A stretch of DNA of 64,000 nt, taken from positions 186,001-250,000 of the forward strand of contig NZ_JBBCAS010000003.1 of assembly GCF_037203765.1 (NCBI RefSeq), read 5' to 3'. Position 1 is the first letter of the stretch. Each line of letters begins with the position of its first letter. The translations under genes were made by a program, and so were the position numbers. The notes under the pieces were generated by a model. That model worked only from the letters and a program-made list of their open reading frames with translations. It had not been told where the DNA came from and ran no database searches. Positions 1 to 9,728 of this stretch are shown one piece after another. Origin of the DNA: Sediminicola sp037203765. Its GTDB lineage: Bacteria > Bacteroidota > Bacteroidia > Flavobacteriales > Flavobacteriaceae.

Positions 1-229
1 TAATATACAGTTTATAGAGACTTACCAGGTCCTGGAATGGGCTAATTCTTCTGCTTATATTTACAGGGATAGTCCTAATATTTTCGTTCTTCCTAAGGTC
101 CTTATGTCGTTTTCCTTCTGAAGCAAGTCCTATCACCTCATAATATTGATTGAGGTATCTCAGTTGACCATTTAGCAACCCTGCCAAAGAGCCAGGTATG
201 GCAGCAACTCTTAAAACTTTTTTTTTCAT
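1..229 (-). CDS. GT4-family glycosyltransferase, N-terminal part (cut by window edge)
   Basis: Reading the minus strand from an ATG at 229 gives 76 uninterrupted codons that run off the window start. The protein begins MKKKVLRVAAIPGSLAGLLN, then a stretch with GQLRYLNQYYEVIGLAS and a segment ending SPFQDLVSLYKLY. This matches the N-terminal Rossmann half of GT4 enzymes of the kind that add the second sugar in capsule and PglA/WbnK-like pathways. It would transfer a sugar from a nucleotide sugar to a lipid-linked acceptor at the inner face of the cytoplasmic membrane. It lies 49 bp downstream of the preceding GT4 gene in the same direction, so it is probably the next gene of the operon. The donor-binding E-x7-E motif would lie outside the window. 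The family is fairly secure; substrate is unknown. Confidence 0.8.
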   Translation of the reverse strand, partial: MKKKVLRVAAIPGSLAGLLNGQLRYLNQYYEVIGLASEGKRHKDLRKNENIRTIPVNISRRISPFQDLVSLYKLYI

Positions 230-278
230 TTCAGTAGTTTCTCGTTCTTATATGGGGATAGAATCTTATGAACCAAAT

Positions 279-1433
279 TTAGCTATCAAATATTGACTTT
301 TCATAGCTCAAAAGAATTTTATTAAGATCAAAATCTTTAATTCTTTTCATGGAATACTTTTTACATGAATTCAAGTATTCTGGATTTTGAATAAAGTAAT
401 TTAATCCTTTTTTCATTAGTTGTACATTACCAACTGGACTTAATATACCGCTTTTGGTAAGCATGATATCATGGTCCGTTTCGTGAGCTAGTTCAAGCAT
501 TTCACTAGGTCCGGATTTACAGTTCGTGCTCAAAATTGGAAGGTTGCAGCAAATGGCCTCCAAAAGTACATTGGGAAAACCTTCGTGGTTTGATCCAAAA
601 ATAAACAAATCAGCACTTTTGAGATATTTGTATGGGTTATTGTCAAAGCCCAACAAAAATACATTATCCTGTAGTCCTTTCTCAGATATCATGCTTATCA
701 ATTCTTCTTCTAATGGTCCTTGGCCTAATATATAAAGTCTTACATTTTTAAAATCCTGCACAACCTCCAAAAGCATCTTGTGATTTTTGACGGTTTCTAA
801 CCTGCCTACAGATATGATGTTGAAATATTTGGAGTCAAAAAAATTGTTTATGGCAGAGATATCGTCAATTTTCAGTTTGTCAATCGGATTGTAAATTATC
901 TTTATTTTTTGGGCATCTACATTGTAATTTTCAACTAGATCCTTTCCACTTTCTTTTGCATTACAAATAACTTGATCAGCTTTTGGATATAAATTTCTTA
1001 CAAGTAGCCGGTTTATTTGACTTTGGAGATCTCCATAACCATATTGTTCGCTAATGTAATTTCTTTCACTGATTATTAATTTATAACTGTGATTGGTGAA
1101 CCACCTAGACATTACATTAATATAATTGGGACGAGTTAAAAGACTAAACGAATGGGTAATCTCAAGTTTTTTAAGTAATCGAGCATATTTATAGGCAAGA
1201 AGAGGTAGTTTAACCAGTTTAAGTATACCATGTTCCTTGGCTTTTGAGGTCTCCAAATAGTGAATGGGAATATCTTTTGGAAGGTCATAAGCAATGGAGG
1301 TGTTCATTAAAACAAGTACAACATCAATACCTTTGTTTTTTATATAGGGCAGGAGATAGGACACCACTCTTTCGGCCCCACCCCCAGCCATAGAATAAAT
1401 GAATAGGGCAATTTTGGTATTTTTAGTGTACAT
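279..1433 (-). CDS. GT4-family glycosyltransferase
   Basis: A retaining GT-B glycosyltransferase of about 384 residues, predicted to add one sugar to the growing polysaccharide repeat on the cytoplasmic face. The N-terminus reads IALFIYSMAGGGAERVV, the glycine-rich acceptor-domain loop of GT4 enzymes. The C-terminal half has SVGRLETVKNH and the donor-binding E-x7-E motif in EGFPNVLLEA. The frame is open up to 1448, but the codon there is TTG. The first ATG is at 1433 and leaves an 11-bp overlap with the end of the upstream GT4 gene, which suggests translational coupling. Donor and linkage cannot be read from sequence. Confidence 0.9.
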   Translation of the reverse strand: MYTKNTKIALFIYSMAGGGAERVVSYLLPYIKNKGIDVVLVLMNTSIAYDLPKDIPIHYLETSKAKEHGILKLVKLPLLAYKYARLLKKLEITHSFSLLTRPNYINVMSRWFTNHSYKLIISERNYISEQYGYGDLQSQINRLLVRNLYPKADQVICNAKESGKDLVENYNVDAQKIKIIYNPIDKLKIDDISAINNFFDSKYFNIISVGRLETVKNHKMLLEVVQDFKNVRLYILGQGPLEEELISMISEKGLQDNVFLLGFDNNPYKYLKSADLFIFGSNHEGFPNVLLEAICCNLPILSTNCKSGPSEMLELAHETDHDIMLTKSGILSPVGNVQLMKKGLNYFIQNPEYLNSCKKYSMKRIKDFDLNKILLSYEKSIFDS

Positions 1434-2508
1434 TGTATTGTTTATCAACTATTTTTTGAAAAAAGGTTTCATATTCATTAAGGATAATTTCCTTGGCAAA
1501 TTTCTTATATACCGATTCGGAGACCTTCTGAGGATCAAAGAATTCCAAATTGTTCAAGCGATCCAAAAATTCTTCTTGATCTTTGACTATAAATCCATTG
1601 ATGCCATTTTCAACAATTTCCCCTGTCCCCCCTGGAGCATTAAAGGCTATTACAGGGGTTCCGACGGCACAGCTTTCTAAAAGTGCATTAGGAAACCCTT
1701 CCGAGAAGGATCCCTGAAGAAAAAAATCACTTTGGGAAAGATATTTAGATACTTCTCTAGTGAAATTGATAAACGTGACCTTGTCTTTTAAGCCCAAGGA
1801 ATCAACTTTTTCTAATATGGCATTTTTTTTGGGTCCAGCCCCTATGATGGTGTAGGTAAAAGGCAATTTTAAATTTGATAAAACTTCCAGAATCCTTTCG
1901 TGTCCTTTAATAGGAACAAGTCTTCCTACAGTAATGAATCGATGAATATTAGTAGTATCAATATTATTTGTAGTTTTCACCTTAAAATTATCGGTAATCG
2001 GATTTCGAATAATTTTAAGTTTTTTTTCTTTGATTCCAAATTCTTTCATACAATCCTGAAGCATATCAGCTGATTGGCAAATGACATAGTTTAGTTTTTT
2101 TAATCCAATATACATTAAAAAGTTATATATATAGTTTGCCTTATTTATACTGTGGTCAGATGCAATTTTACTAATTCCCGCTTGTCTACCTACAAAAACT
2201 ATTTTAGGGAACAGATAAGATATCAATCCGAGGGTTGAGTTAAGATGGGTAATGGATCCAATGACAATTTGCGGCTTTTCTGCTCTAAAAATTTTTATTA
2301 AAGAAATAAAAGCTTCACGTACATGGGCGTGATTCAAATATATAGTTTCTACTCCTACAGTATTGTAAACTGTGTCTTTTTCAAAACCTAAGACTAATAG
2401 TTTAACATTAAATGTCGTTGGATTAATATTTTGTGCTAAGAAAGACATTACCTTTTCGGCACCACCTGCGGATAAATTTGGTGTAATAAAAATCAGTTTT
2501 ATTCTCAT
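1423..2508 (-). CDS. GT4-family glycosyltransferase
   Basis: A 361-residue GT-B fold glycosyltransferase paralogous to its neighbours. The N-terminal loop is LIFITPNLSAGGAEKVMSF. The nucleotide-sugar domain carries TVGRLVPIKGHERILE and the E-x7-E motif in EGFPNALLES, followed by PGGTGEIVENGINGF. It starts with ATG at 2508, about 100 bp downstream of the asparagine-synthetase-like gene, and its end overlaps the start of the next GT4. It is expected to act in the cytoplasm on a lipid-linked intermediate. Sugar specificity is not visible. Confidence 0.9.
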   Translation of the reverse strand: MRIKLIFITPNLSAGGAEKVMSFLAQNINPTTFNVKLLVLGFEKDTVYNTVGVETIYLNHAHVREAFISLIKIFRAEKPQIVIGSITHLNSTLGLISYLFPKIVFVGRQAGISKIASDHSINKANYIYNFLMYIGLKKLNYVICQSADMLQDCMKEFGIKEKKLKIIRNPITDNFKVKTTNNIDTTNIHRFITVGRLVPIKGHERILEVLSNLKLPFTYTIIGAGPKKNAILEKVDSLGLKDKVTFINFTREVSKYLSQSDFFLQGSFSEGFPNALLESCAVGTPVIAFNAPGGTGEIVENGINGFIVKDQEEFLDRLNNLEFFDPQKVSESVYKKFAKEIILNEYETFFQKIVDKQYNVH

Positions 2509-2608
2509 AATTCTTTATTGATAATCGATGAATTTTATTGCAAATAATTTAGAAACTTTCGTATAACGGGATTAACAAAGTAAAATCCCAAAAGTTTATT
2601 CACCTTAA

Positions 2609-4459
2609 TTAAACTATGGAATATCCCTTTCCGTTTTTATCCAACCATTGTTTTAATATCAATAACTTCCAAATTAAGGGATAATGATTCCAAGTTCCTT
2701 TCATATGGTCCTGTATCATTTGTTGCACTATGATGGGCTTTATTCCAGGAATATTATTTAAGTTTTCCAAGGAGAGCTCTGAAAGCACATAATCCTTTAA
2801 ATCGTTTCTAAACCAAACCTCAAATGGCATGGTGAACCCTGATTTGGGGCGATCAAAATAAGTTTTGGGAACATAGTTGTATAAAATATCCTTTAGAATA
2901 CGTTTTTGATTGCCCTGTTGGTATTTGAAAGCCGTGGGCAGGCTTTGCGCCATTTCCACCACCCGATAATCCAAAAAAGGAGAACGGGCCTCCAAAGAAT
3001 AGGCCATGGTGGCGCGGTCTACTTTGGTATTGATGTCCCAACTCAAATAAGTTTTGAGATCAAAATCTCCAGCTCTTTCATAAATGTTTTTGCCCTTATG
3101 CTTAATATATTTAAGGGCCTCGAAATCATCTGTCTGATTACCTGTTGCCATCCAAGGAGCCTTTATTGTGGACATCATTTCCAAATACGCATCCCCATCG
3201 GTCTTGGCAGATAGAATGCCCTTTATGGCATGATAGCGTTTGCTCTTGCTGTACGCAAAAAGAGATGTGCCTAATTTTCTAATAAAATAAGGGACCTTCA
3301 TGACCTTTTCAATTTTCTCCAACTTCTCATAGCGGCCGTACCCTAAAAAGGATTCATCAGCACCATCCCCCGTAAGAGCTACCGTTACCTGTGGTTTTGT
3401 ATGTTTGGCCAGAAGCATGGATGGAATCGCCGAGGCATCCGCAAACGGCTCGTCATAATAATGGCTAAAATTCAAAATCAGGTCCAAACCTTCTTTATAA
3501 TCGCACTCAATGACGTGGTGGTCTGTTAGCAAATGATCAGCTACTTTTTGGGCATAGAGGCTTTCATCAAAGCCCTTTTCATTAAATTTTATGGAAAAGG
3601 TCTTTATCTTCTTCTCCGAACTTTTAACCGCAAGCGCGGCAATAAGGGAGGAATCCACACCACCTGATAAAAAGACTCCTAAAGGTACATCGGCGATCAT
3701 GCGATGCTCCACGGCGTCGGTCAATATCGTTTCAAGGTCGGTCTTGGCCTCTTCATAGGTGCCTCCAAAAGCCGGGGCAGTAGGGTGAGCGATGTCCCAA
3801 TAGGCCCAATGATTAAAATCATGGGTCTGGAGGTCATAAGTGAAGGCATGGCCGTCCTCCAGTTTCTTTACCTCGTTAAAAATAGAAGATGGGTGGGGTA
3901 TGGTGTTCCAAGATAAATACTGTTCAATGGCATTTTTGTTAATGGATAAATTTGTATTGCCCAATTGTATGGATGAAATTTGACTGGCAAATTCAATCCC
4001 CTTATTACTTAACTGATAGTAAAATGGTTTTTGACCCAATCGATCCTTTGCCCCAAACAATAGCTGTTTTTTTATATCATAAATCACAAATGCGAACATG
4101 CCGTTAAAATGTTCCACACAGTTTTGTCCATATTCCAAATAGGCCGCACATATCACCTCTGTATCACTGCTGGTGGTAAATCCATATCCTTTTTCCTTAA
4201 GTTTATCCCTTAGTTCACGAAAATTATAAATCTCGCCATTAAAAACAAGATGTACTTTATTTTGGTAGGCAAAAGGTTGATTAGATCTTGCGTCTAAATC
4301 AATTATAGATAAACGGTTGTGTCCAAAAGTCACTAATCCTTTGGAAGTGTCATAACTGGCCACACCCATTTGATCTGGTCCTCTAAATTGGGTACGTTCA
4401 AGTTTTTGCTGTACCAGTTCCTGGTTATAAGGTAAGGTCGTTCCGTAAATTCCGCACAT
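2609..4459 (-). CDS. asnB: Asparagine synthetase-like glutamine amidotransferase, probably amidating a sugar acid
   Basis: A 616-residue class II glutamine amidotransferase of the AsnB family. The start MCGIYG places the nucleophilic Cys at residue 2, exposed after Met removal. The glutaminase domain (about 2-210) has FRGPDQ, HNRLSIIDL and FNGEIYN. The synthetase domain has the ATP-pyrophosphatase loop FLSGGVDSS near residue 266 and LTGDGADESFLGYGRY. Free asparagine synthesis is possible, but the gene sits between glycosyltransferases in a locus that also predicts UDP-GalNAcA. AsnB homologues in such loci (for example WbtH of Francisella) amidate uronic acids, so sugar-uronamide formation is the inferred role. 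Downstream genes run in the same direction. Confidence 0.9.
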   Translation of the reverse strand: MCGIYGTTLPYNQELVQQKLERTQFRGPDQMGVASYDTSKGLVTFGHNRLSIIDLDARSNQPFAYQNKVHLVFNGEIYNFRELRDKLKEKGYGFTTSSDTEVICAAYLEYGQNCVEHFNGMFAFVIYDIKKQLLFGAKDRLGQKPFYYQLSNKGIEFASQISSIQLGNTNLSINKNAIEQYLSWNTIPHPSSIFNEVKKLEDGHAFTYDLQTHDFNHWAYWDIAHPTAPAFGGTYEEAKTDLETILTDAVEHRMIADVPLGVFLSGGVDSSLIAALAVKSSEKKIKTFSIKFNEKGFDESLYAQKVADHLLTDHHVIECDYKEGLDLILNFSHYYDEPFADASAIPSMLLAKHTKPQVTVALTGDGADESFLGYGRYEKLEKIEKVMKVPYFIRKLGTSLFAYSKSKRYHAIKGILSAKTDGDAYLEMMSTIKAPWMATGNQTDDFEALKYIKHKGKNIYERAGDFDLKTYLSWDINTKVDRATMAYSLEARSPFLDYRVVEMAQSLPTAFKYQQGNQKRILKDILYNYVPKTYFDRPKSGFTMPFEVWFRNDLKDYVLSELSLENLNNIPGIKPIIVQQMIQDHMKGTWNHYPLIWKLLILKQWLDKNGKGYSIV

Positions 4460-4562
4460 AAATTTTTATATAGAGACTTTGTTAATTACTTATTTACTCG
4501 TTATTGCACTTTAACGTAACAAATACATTTGGAATGCCTAAGCATTTAATATATTTATTTCA

Positions 4563-5651
4563 TTAGTTTGTGACTGATTTAAGGACATCCATCCATTGTT
4601 CGGCAATTTGCTCTATTTCGTAAGTTGTACTTTTTGCAACTGCCATTTTACTAAAGCTATGCCCTAATTTTTTGTCCTTCATTAAGTGTGTCATCCTTTC
4701 CTGTAATGCTTCTTGATTTCCTACAGGCACTAAAAATCCATTGAGCCCATCCTCAATTAGATCGGCCGGGCCATGTGGGCAATTTGTGGATATGCAGGGT
4801 AGCCCAAAATATAGCGCCTCCAATAGGGCATTTGGGAAGCCTTCATGTTCCGAGGTAAATACAAACAAGCTCGCTTTATTATAATAGGTTGCCATATCTT
4901 TTTGCGTGCCTAAAAAATCAATTTGTTCCCCAACGGCTAATTCATTGGCCAAGACCTTGAACTTTTCCAGGTTTGGACCCTGCCCAACAAAGACCAACCG
5001 CCATTTCGGATTGTTAATTTGCGCAAATGCCCTGATCAAAAGATCCTGTGCCTTGCCATTTTTAAAACTACCTACATTTAAAATTATCTTTTCTTCTAAT
5101 TTTTGCGGCAGCTGTCGTTGCGGTTGTAAACTTTCTGATATCGCATTTGGAATGATCGAGATTTTATTAGCGGGCATAAAGTCTTCGTAATACTTTTGAT
5201 TGCCTTGGGTCTGCACTACTAATTTGCTAAGATATTGATAGCTAAATTTTCGCAAGTGTTCTTGTATTCTTGGCAATCGAAAAACGGCATGGTTAGACCT
5301 TTCGCAACCAATGCTGGGAATTCCAACCCATTTTGCGGCCCAAATCGTATAAATATTTGATGTGTACATGAAACTGACAACTACCTCTGCTTCTTCTGAC
5401 TTTAATAATTTCACCAATTTGCGGATTCTCACCATTCCATGTATAATCGATTGTATTGGGTTCGTTCGTACTTTTGGCTGCTCTAAGCAGTAATGTAGCC
5501 GTACCTTGGGATCCAATTCAAAAAAAGGTGTGGTCTTGACCAATGTAATAATTGAGACTTGATGTTGGTTTACAAAATAATTCGCCAAACCAGTGACGGA
5601 ACGTTCTGCCCCACCGGAACCCAAGCCATAGATAACAAATGCAATTTTCAT
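4563..5651 (-). CDS. GT4-family glycosyltransferase
   Basis: A 362-residue GT-B glycosyltransferase. The N-terminus IAFVIYGLGSGGAERSVTGL is the acceptor-domain loop. Later features are NVGSFKNGKAQDLLIRAF, VGQGPNLEKF and the donor-binding E-x7-E in EHEGFPNALLEALYFGLP. It starts with ATG at 5651, 91 bp downstream of the polymerase gene and 103 bp upstream of the asnB-like gene, in one same-strand series. It is related to the two GT4 proteins further along, so these may be old duplicates that diverged in specificity. It is predicted to add a sugar to the repeat unit at the cytoplasmic membrane. Confidence 0.9.
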   Translation of the reverse strand: MKIAFVIYGLGSGGAERSVTGLANYFVNQHQVSIITLVKTTPFFELDPKVRLHYCLEQPKVRTNPIQSIIHGMVRIRKLVKLLKSEEAEVVVSFMYTSNIYTIWAAKWVGIPSIGCERSNHAVFRLPRIQEHLRKFSYQYLSKLVVQTQGNQKYYEDFMPANKISIIPNAISESLQPQRQLPQKLEEKIILNVGSFKNGKAQDLLIRAFAQINNPKWRLVFVGQGPNLEKFKVLANELAVGEQIDFLGTQKDMATYYNKASLFVFTSEHEGFPNALLEALYFGLPCISTNCPHGPADLIEDGLNGFLVPVGNQEALQERMTHLMKDKKLGHSFSKMAVAKSTTYEIEQIAEQWMDVLKSVTN

Positions 5652-5742
5652 AATTGTACCACGTGTAATTTGAGATGATGAAAGTTCGTATTCGTTTTGT
5701 AGTTCATAGATTCAAAAAGAATAATTCAGTCAAATATTTTCT

Positions 5743-6882
5743 TTATTCTATTATAGTACCCTTTTCTAGAACTGTTTCCTCTGTCTTGGTTAAAATTTGA
5801 TATTGCAACCACATAGAAAAGAACAAAATATAACCATTGGTCCAATAACTGTGATTAGTGGCCATAAACAAACAAAGTGCGAATAGCATTAAAAATAGGT
5901 GTGGATGCTGCTTAAAATTGGTCCAAGCCGTTTTTAACAGGAAACCATAGAGTGCTAGCATAATCAGCAAGGTTAGTATACCACCTTCTCCCATTGTTTT
6001 TATATAGGCGTTGTGCGGTCCCATTACGGACACCATGGCACCACCCTCAAATGCACCCCAGCCATGGCCAAAAATAGGTTTGTCCATTAACGCTGGATAG
6101 TAAATGGCCCATGTGTGGGTGCGACTATCTTCTTCAAGCTTATTGGTGTTTTGTGATTTGCCTTCCAGGATGTTGCTCATAGCTTCCAAACGCGGATTTT
6201 TTTTAGGTAAAAATGCGTTATAGGTCAATAAACCAACAAAAAGGCCTACACCCGCTGCCAAGACACGTATATTTTTTATTGATACCCGAATTGATAGTAT
6301 ATTGATGAAAAGCCATACCACAATAAAGGTTCGGGAAAAGGTCAAAAAACCAATGATGGTAAAGGCAATTTGACCTATGGTTCGATATTTTTTTTCTACC
6401 CCAAAGCTAAGGGCATAACCCATCATACAAATGAAACCAAGGGCATTGGGATTTAAATAAAAACCGCTATACCGGCCACCGTCTTTCAAAGGATTGTAAT
6501 AGACAAACATTTGAAGAAAAACGGTCAAAGCTCCTATTAGCAAGAACAAAATTAATTCCTTTTTCGAAGTCGCCTTCACCACTTCATAGCCTCCAATGAC
6601 AATAATGAAATATTTTATAATAACGAAGAGATAATCAATAATATCCTCAGGAATATAGGCTTGTCCGGACAAACTTCCAATCAAAAAATACAAAGTGCCC
6701 ATCAATAGCATCCATCGATTTAAAGATCTTTTTTTTGTCAAAAAAAAATACATCAGCATCAAGCCAAAGGATAAATAACTTAACATGCTGGAATAGATAG
6801 GGTTTATATTCGCAAATACAAACCCCGGAATGTTCAGCATGATTAAAAAAAGCGTAGCATATTTGATTAATGTTAACAACAA
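5743..6882 (-). CDS. wzy: Wzy-like O-antigen/exopolysaccharide polymerase
   Basis: A very hydrophobic protein of about 379 residues with ten or more predicted membrane spans. The large periplasmic loop holds SRTHTWAIYYPALMDKPIFG and MGPHNAYIKTMGEGG, typical of the Wzy/WaaL ligase-polymerase family (Wzy_C). It would polymerise undecaprenyl-linked repeat units on the periplasmic side after flipping. The first codon of the open frame is TTG at 6882, and the first ATG is at 6840. The TTG start keeps the whole first membrane helix, so it is preferred but uncertain. Ligase function is an alternative, but the presence of Wzx, Wza and Wzc argues for polymerase. Confidence 0.8.
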   Translation of the reverse strand: MLLTLIKYATLFLIMLNIPGFVFANINPIYSSMLSYLSFGLMLMYFFLTKKRSLNRWMLLMGTLYFLIGSLSGQAYIPEDIIDYLFVIIKYFIIVIGGYEVVKATSKKELILFLLIGALTVFLQMFVYYNPLKDGGRYSGFYLNPNALGFICMMGYALSFGVEKKYRTIGQIAFTIIGFLTFSRTFIVVWLFINILSIRVSIKNIRVLAAGVGLFVGLLTYNAFLPKKNPRLEAMSNILEGKSQNTNKLEEDSRTHTWAIYYPALMDKPIFGHGWGAFEGGAMVSVMGPHNAYIKTMGEGGILTLLIMLALYGFLLKTAWTNFKQHPHLFLMLFALCLFMATNHSYWTNGYILFFSMWLQYQILTKTEETVLEKGTIIE

Positions 6883-7146
6883 GTCTTCATTTATTATTAT
6901 TTAAGGGCCAAAATTAAGTATAAGTCAGGCAATTTGTGGCACAAAAAAGATATAATGCAAAATAAACCTTTTAAAGGAATTTTTTCAATAACAAAATATA
7001 TTAAACAGTGGTTGGAGTTTTTAAAGTTTGACCCTATTCCAATATCATTACAGGCATAAACTTCCAGGGACATTTAGGTGGCCTCTTGCTTTGGGGCGTT
7101 GCATTATATGCTTCATATGGCTTTGCCCAGCACCTCCTTTTTTTAC

Positions 7147-7450
7147 TCATGGCGTAGACCAGCGGATATGGACCGTTTTGTTTATAACCTTGGAGTTTTC
7201 ACGTATCATTGAGCTATAGGTAGCCTCCCTGTCCATAGGGACCGTATTCTTGTATTCCCAAAAAAGTTCCTTCCTTTCTTCTTGGAGTGTCCCGTTGAGA
7301 ATATTGCCGACATAGGACTACTATTGATTTTCGTAATCGAGTGTTAGTCAAGTTTACCTTCGAGCATTTTTTCGATGTAGAACTTTTGGATTTCCTTGAG
7401 AAAACTGGTAGGCTCATCACTGATCTTGAACTGTTTAATGACATCATCGA
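7147..7450 (-). pseudogene. Decayed IS256-family transposase fragment
   Basis: On the minus strand, one frame from 7450 reads DDVIKQFKISDEPTSFLKEI followed by QKFYIEKMLEGKLD and a stop. A shifted frame then gives HLDYENQ and another stop, and a further frame gives NTVPMDREATYSSMI, ending at a stop at 7147. Taken together these match the order of the IS256 transposase N-terminus: a helical lead, E-G-E-hydrophobic-D, H-L-G-Y-E/D-K, then V-P-R-D-R-x-(A/G)-(S/T)-F. The catalytic DDE region is absent and no terminal inverted repeats were recognised. It is a scar rather than an active element, lying between the polymerase and lyase genes. Confidence 0.55.
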
Positions 7451-7493
7451 CAGATTAAACCACTTTTACCTAAAGTGCAAATAATAATATTAA

Positions 7494-7523
7494 ACAAAAA
7501 AAATGCGGAGGTCATACCCCCGC
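7494..7523 (-). terminator. Intrinsic terminator after the lyase gene
   Basis: On the minus strand, GCGGGGG, a five-base loop and CCTCCGC (one G-T pair) form a 7-bp stem at 7523-7505, followed directly by a run of eight T. It lies about 55 bp past the lyase stop codon and should end that transcript, separating it from the polymerase and glycosyltransferase genes. Confidence 0.75.
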
Positions 7524-7576
7524 AATTGTCCTATGTACGCACTTCATGAGGTAGTCTCATAAGGCTCTATGTCAAT

Positions 7577-9559
7577 TTACTGCAGAAGAGAATGTAAAAA
7601 TACTTCCAAGTTGGTATAATCGGTATTCAAATCTTTTCCTGCTGCTGTTTTAGATAGCTCTCCGAAAGTTGCAATTTCCCAGCTGTCTGCCATACCATCA
7701 TTATCTTTATCATAATCGTCCGATCTACTGGTTGATTTTTTAATAGGCCATCCACCTGGATAGGTAGACGGATTATTGCCATTTCTAAAACTTCCCGTAT
7801 TATTCTTGTAATCATTTAAGAGCCTAGTATCTACAGCGTCCCTATACAAACTATTACCAACATTAATGCCAAAAACAAAATCTTCATTTTCCGTTTTGTT
7901 CTTAGGCCAATATGAAATTGTTGAATTTGAGAGTATTCTTGAAGATTTGTTGTATTTCGTTATTCTAGGATCTAAAAAACTATATTGAATAGAATTAGAA
8001 GTTGTATTGTTGGCTGCATATATGCCTCCATTGGTTTCTTTGGCATCAGGATTGTTCGTACTGTTTGCACCATATCCAACAACATTGCTAACATTAAGAA
8101 TATTTGAGAACGGTCTGTAATGATTTCCTAAAAAATCTACATGATTCCCCCAGGCAATATTTGCCCCATATTTAAAACCATAAATTAGATTTCCGATAAC
8201 TTCAACGGTTTCATTTGCTATACCATAACCAATTAAAGGGCTTCTATCTTTTGCATGGCTAAAATAGTTTCTGTAAATACTTAAATTATATACATAGTTG
8301 CCAACTAACATATTATATGACGAACTTTCAGCAGGTTCATTTATCATGCAATTTTGTATAGTAATATTTTGAGTTTTTTTCGTATCTGAATCCCCATCAA
8401 AGCTTACATTTTCATCTGTTGCCCAACTGAAAGAACAATGGTCTACGATTACATTTTCAATATTATAGCCTGAAGGTGAGTTTCGGTGAGCTATTCTAAA
8501 TGCATCCCATTCATAACCTTGCTCTTTTAAGGAAACATCGCCTAACCTAATTGTGAGGTATCTCAATATTACATTGCTCCCATTTACTTCAAGGGGGTAA
8601 TCCCGTATTGAAATACCTGGACTTGGAGCAGTTTGTCCTGCTATTGTCACATCACCTTGATTATATGCTATCCTTATAGTTGAATTTAAGACGATTTCAC
8701 CACCAACATCAAAAACAATAGTTCTCTTTCCTGTTTGTTCAACGGCATCCCTAAGACTCCCAGGACCATTGTCATTAAGATTTGTTACGTGAATGACTTT
8801 ACCACCGCGTCCGCCTGTAGCATTCTTTCCAAAACCTTCGGCAGTGGGAAATGCTTTTAATTCATAAGCAAAGGGCTCAGTAGACGAGGTTTGGGAATCA
8901 TTAGGATTTGCTTCTTCTTCCTGAGGTTCACCCTTTGTTGTTCTGTAGGTTACCGCTAATTTGGGTCCCATTTTATTGGAATTTTCCTTGGAGGTTATGG
9001 AAAAGTCGTTTCCATTTTGTTGTTCCAATACAAAGCTAATTAATTCCTTTGAAATTAAGTCTTTATTAATAGCAATGGTTTCAGTTACACCTGTATTGAA
9101 TGCTTTTGATACTGTGGTAATTTCAATTTCTTTAGAAGGTGCGGTGGTTGAAGATAATTTATTTTCAGACCACTCATTGTGAGCACCTTTGAAGATTTTA
9201 AGGGTGCCATCCCCATCGTCACTATCAACCGTGAGTTTTAATTCAATATTTTCCAACTCCCCGTCGATGGAACTAAGATCGAACATCAAATAACTGGTGC
9301 GTATATTGGTTTGAATACGTATTATTTGATCATCATATCCTTTTCCTTCTTGTACGTAGGCATCATTTATTGGAGATAATTCAATAGTTTTGGAAACCAA
9401 ACTGTCCTTTCCAGACGCATCCTCAATCTCAGCTGGATTTTCGGGAAGCAAAATTGCTTCTGTAAGTAGGTCAGTGTCCTTTTCACAAGATATTTGAAAG
9501 AAAACGACAAAAAGAAGTAGGATCAATAACTTGATTTTGGTGGGGTGGAACATCATCAT
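7577..9559 (-). CDS. Surface lipoprotein with N-terminal CBM-like module and pectate lyase-like beta-helix
   Basis: A 660-residue secreted lipoprotein. The leader ends VVFFQISC, with the lipobox Cys at about residue 25. Residues about 55-205 form a jelly-roll module of the DNRLRE/CBM96 type (DAYVQEGKGYDDQIIRIQT, YLMFDLSSID). Residues about 233-600 are a right-handed parallel beta-helix of the pectate lyase type: FPTAEGFGKNATGGRGGKV, HVTNLNDNGPGSLRDAV, VTIAGQTAPSPG and VIVDHCSFSWATDE. The C-terminus has a calcium-loop-like DKDNDGMADSWE. It would cleave uronic-acid-rich chains by beta-elimination in or outside the periplasm. Three ATG codons stand in a row at the start. Its place in a locus predicting UDP-GalA and UDP-GalNAcA suggests it edits or releases the locus's own polymer. 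A terminator follows it and decayed genes lie on both sides. Exact substrate is unknown. Confidence 0.85.
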   Translation of the reverse strand: MMMFHPTKIKLLILLLFVVFFQISCEKDTDLLTEAILLPENPAEIEDASGKDSLVSKTIELSPINDAYVQEGKGYDDQIIRIQTNIRTSYLMFDLSSIDGELENIELKLTVDSDDGDGTLKIFKGAHNEWSENKLSSTTAPSKEIEITTVSKAFNTGVTETIAINKDLISKELISFVLEQQNGNDFSITSKENSNKMGPKLAVTYRTTKGEPQEEEANPNDSQTSSTEPFAYELKAFPTAEGFGKNATGGRGGKVIHVTNLNDNGPGSLRDAVEQTGKRTIVFDVGGEIVLNSTIRIAYNQGDVTIAGQTAPSPGISIRDYPLEVNGSNVILRYLTIRLGDVSLKEQGYEWDAFRIAHRNSPSGYNIENVIVDHCSFSWATDENVSFDGDSDTKKTQNITIQNCMINEPAESSSYNMLVGNYVYNLSIYRNYFSHAKDRSPLIGYGIANETVEVIGNLIYGFKYGANIAWGNHVDFLGNHYRPFSNILNVSNVVGYGANSTNNPDAKETNGGIYAANNTTSNSIQYSFLDPRITKYNKSSRILSNSTISYWPKNKTENEDFVFGINVGNSLYRDAVDTRLLNDYKNNTGSFRNGNNPSTYPGGWPIKKSTSRSDDYDKDNDGMADSWEIATFGELSKTAAGKDLNTDYTNLEVFLHSLLQ

Positions 9560-9728
9560 AAACTAGGTTAAGGGATTAAGAGTAAAACTATTTGGGTGAA
9601 ACAATATTACTTTATATTTTGAAATTATCGTTAAAAGGCAAGTTATATTCGACGAAATACAGAACTTTTTAACAGAATTTAAATTTTTGTAATTGCTTAT
9701 CACTCTTTAGGTTATAGTTTTACCTTTT

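Noticed and set aside
7214..7447. 77-codon minus-strand open frame as a gene
   Set aside because: The meaningful IS256-like similarity runs in other, broken frames of the same segment, so this frame is a by-product of the decayed transposase.
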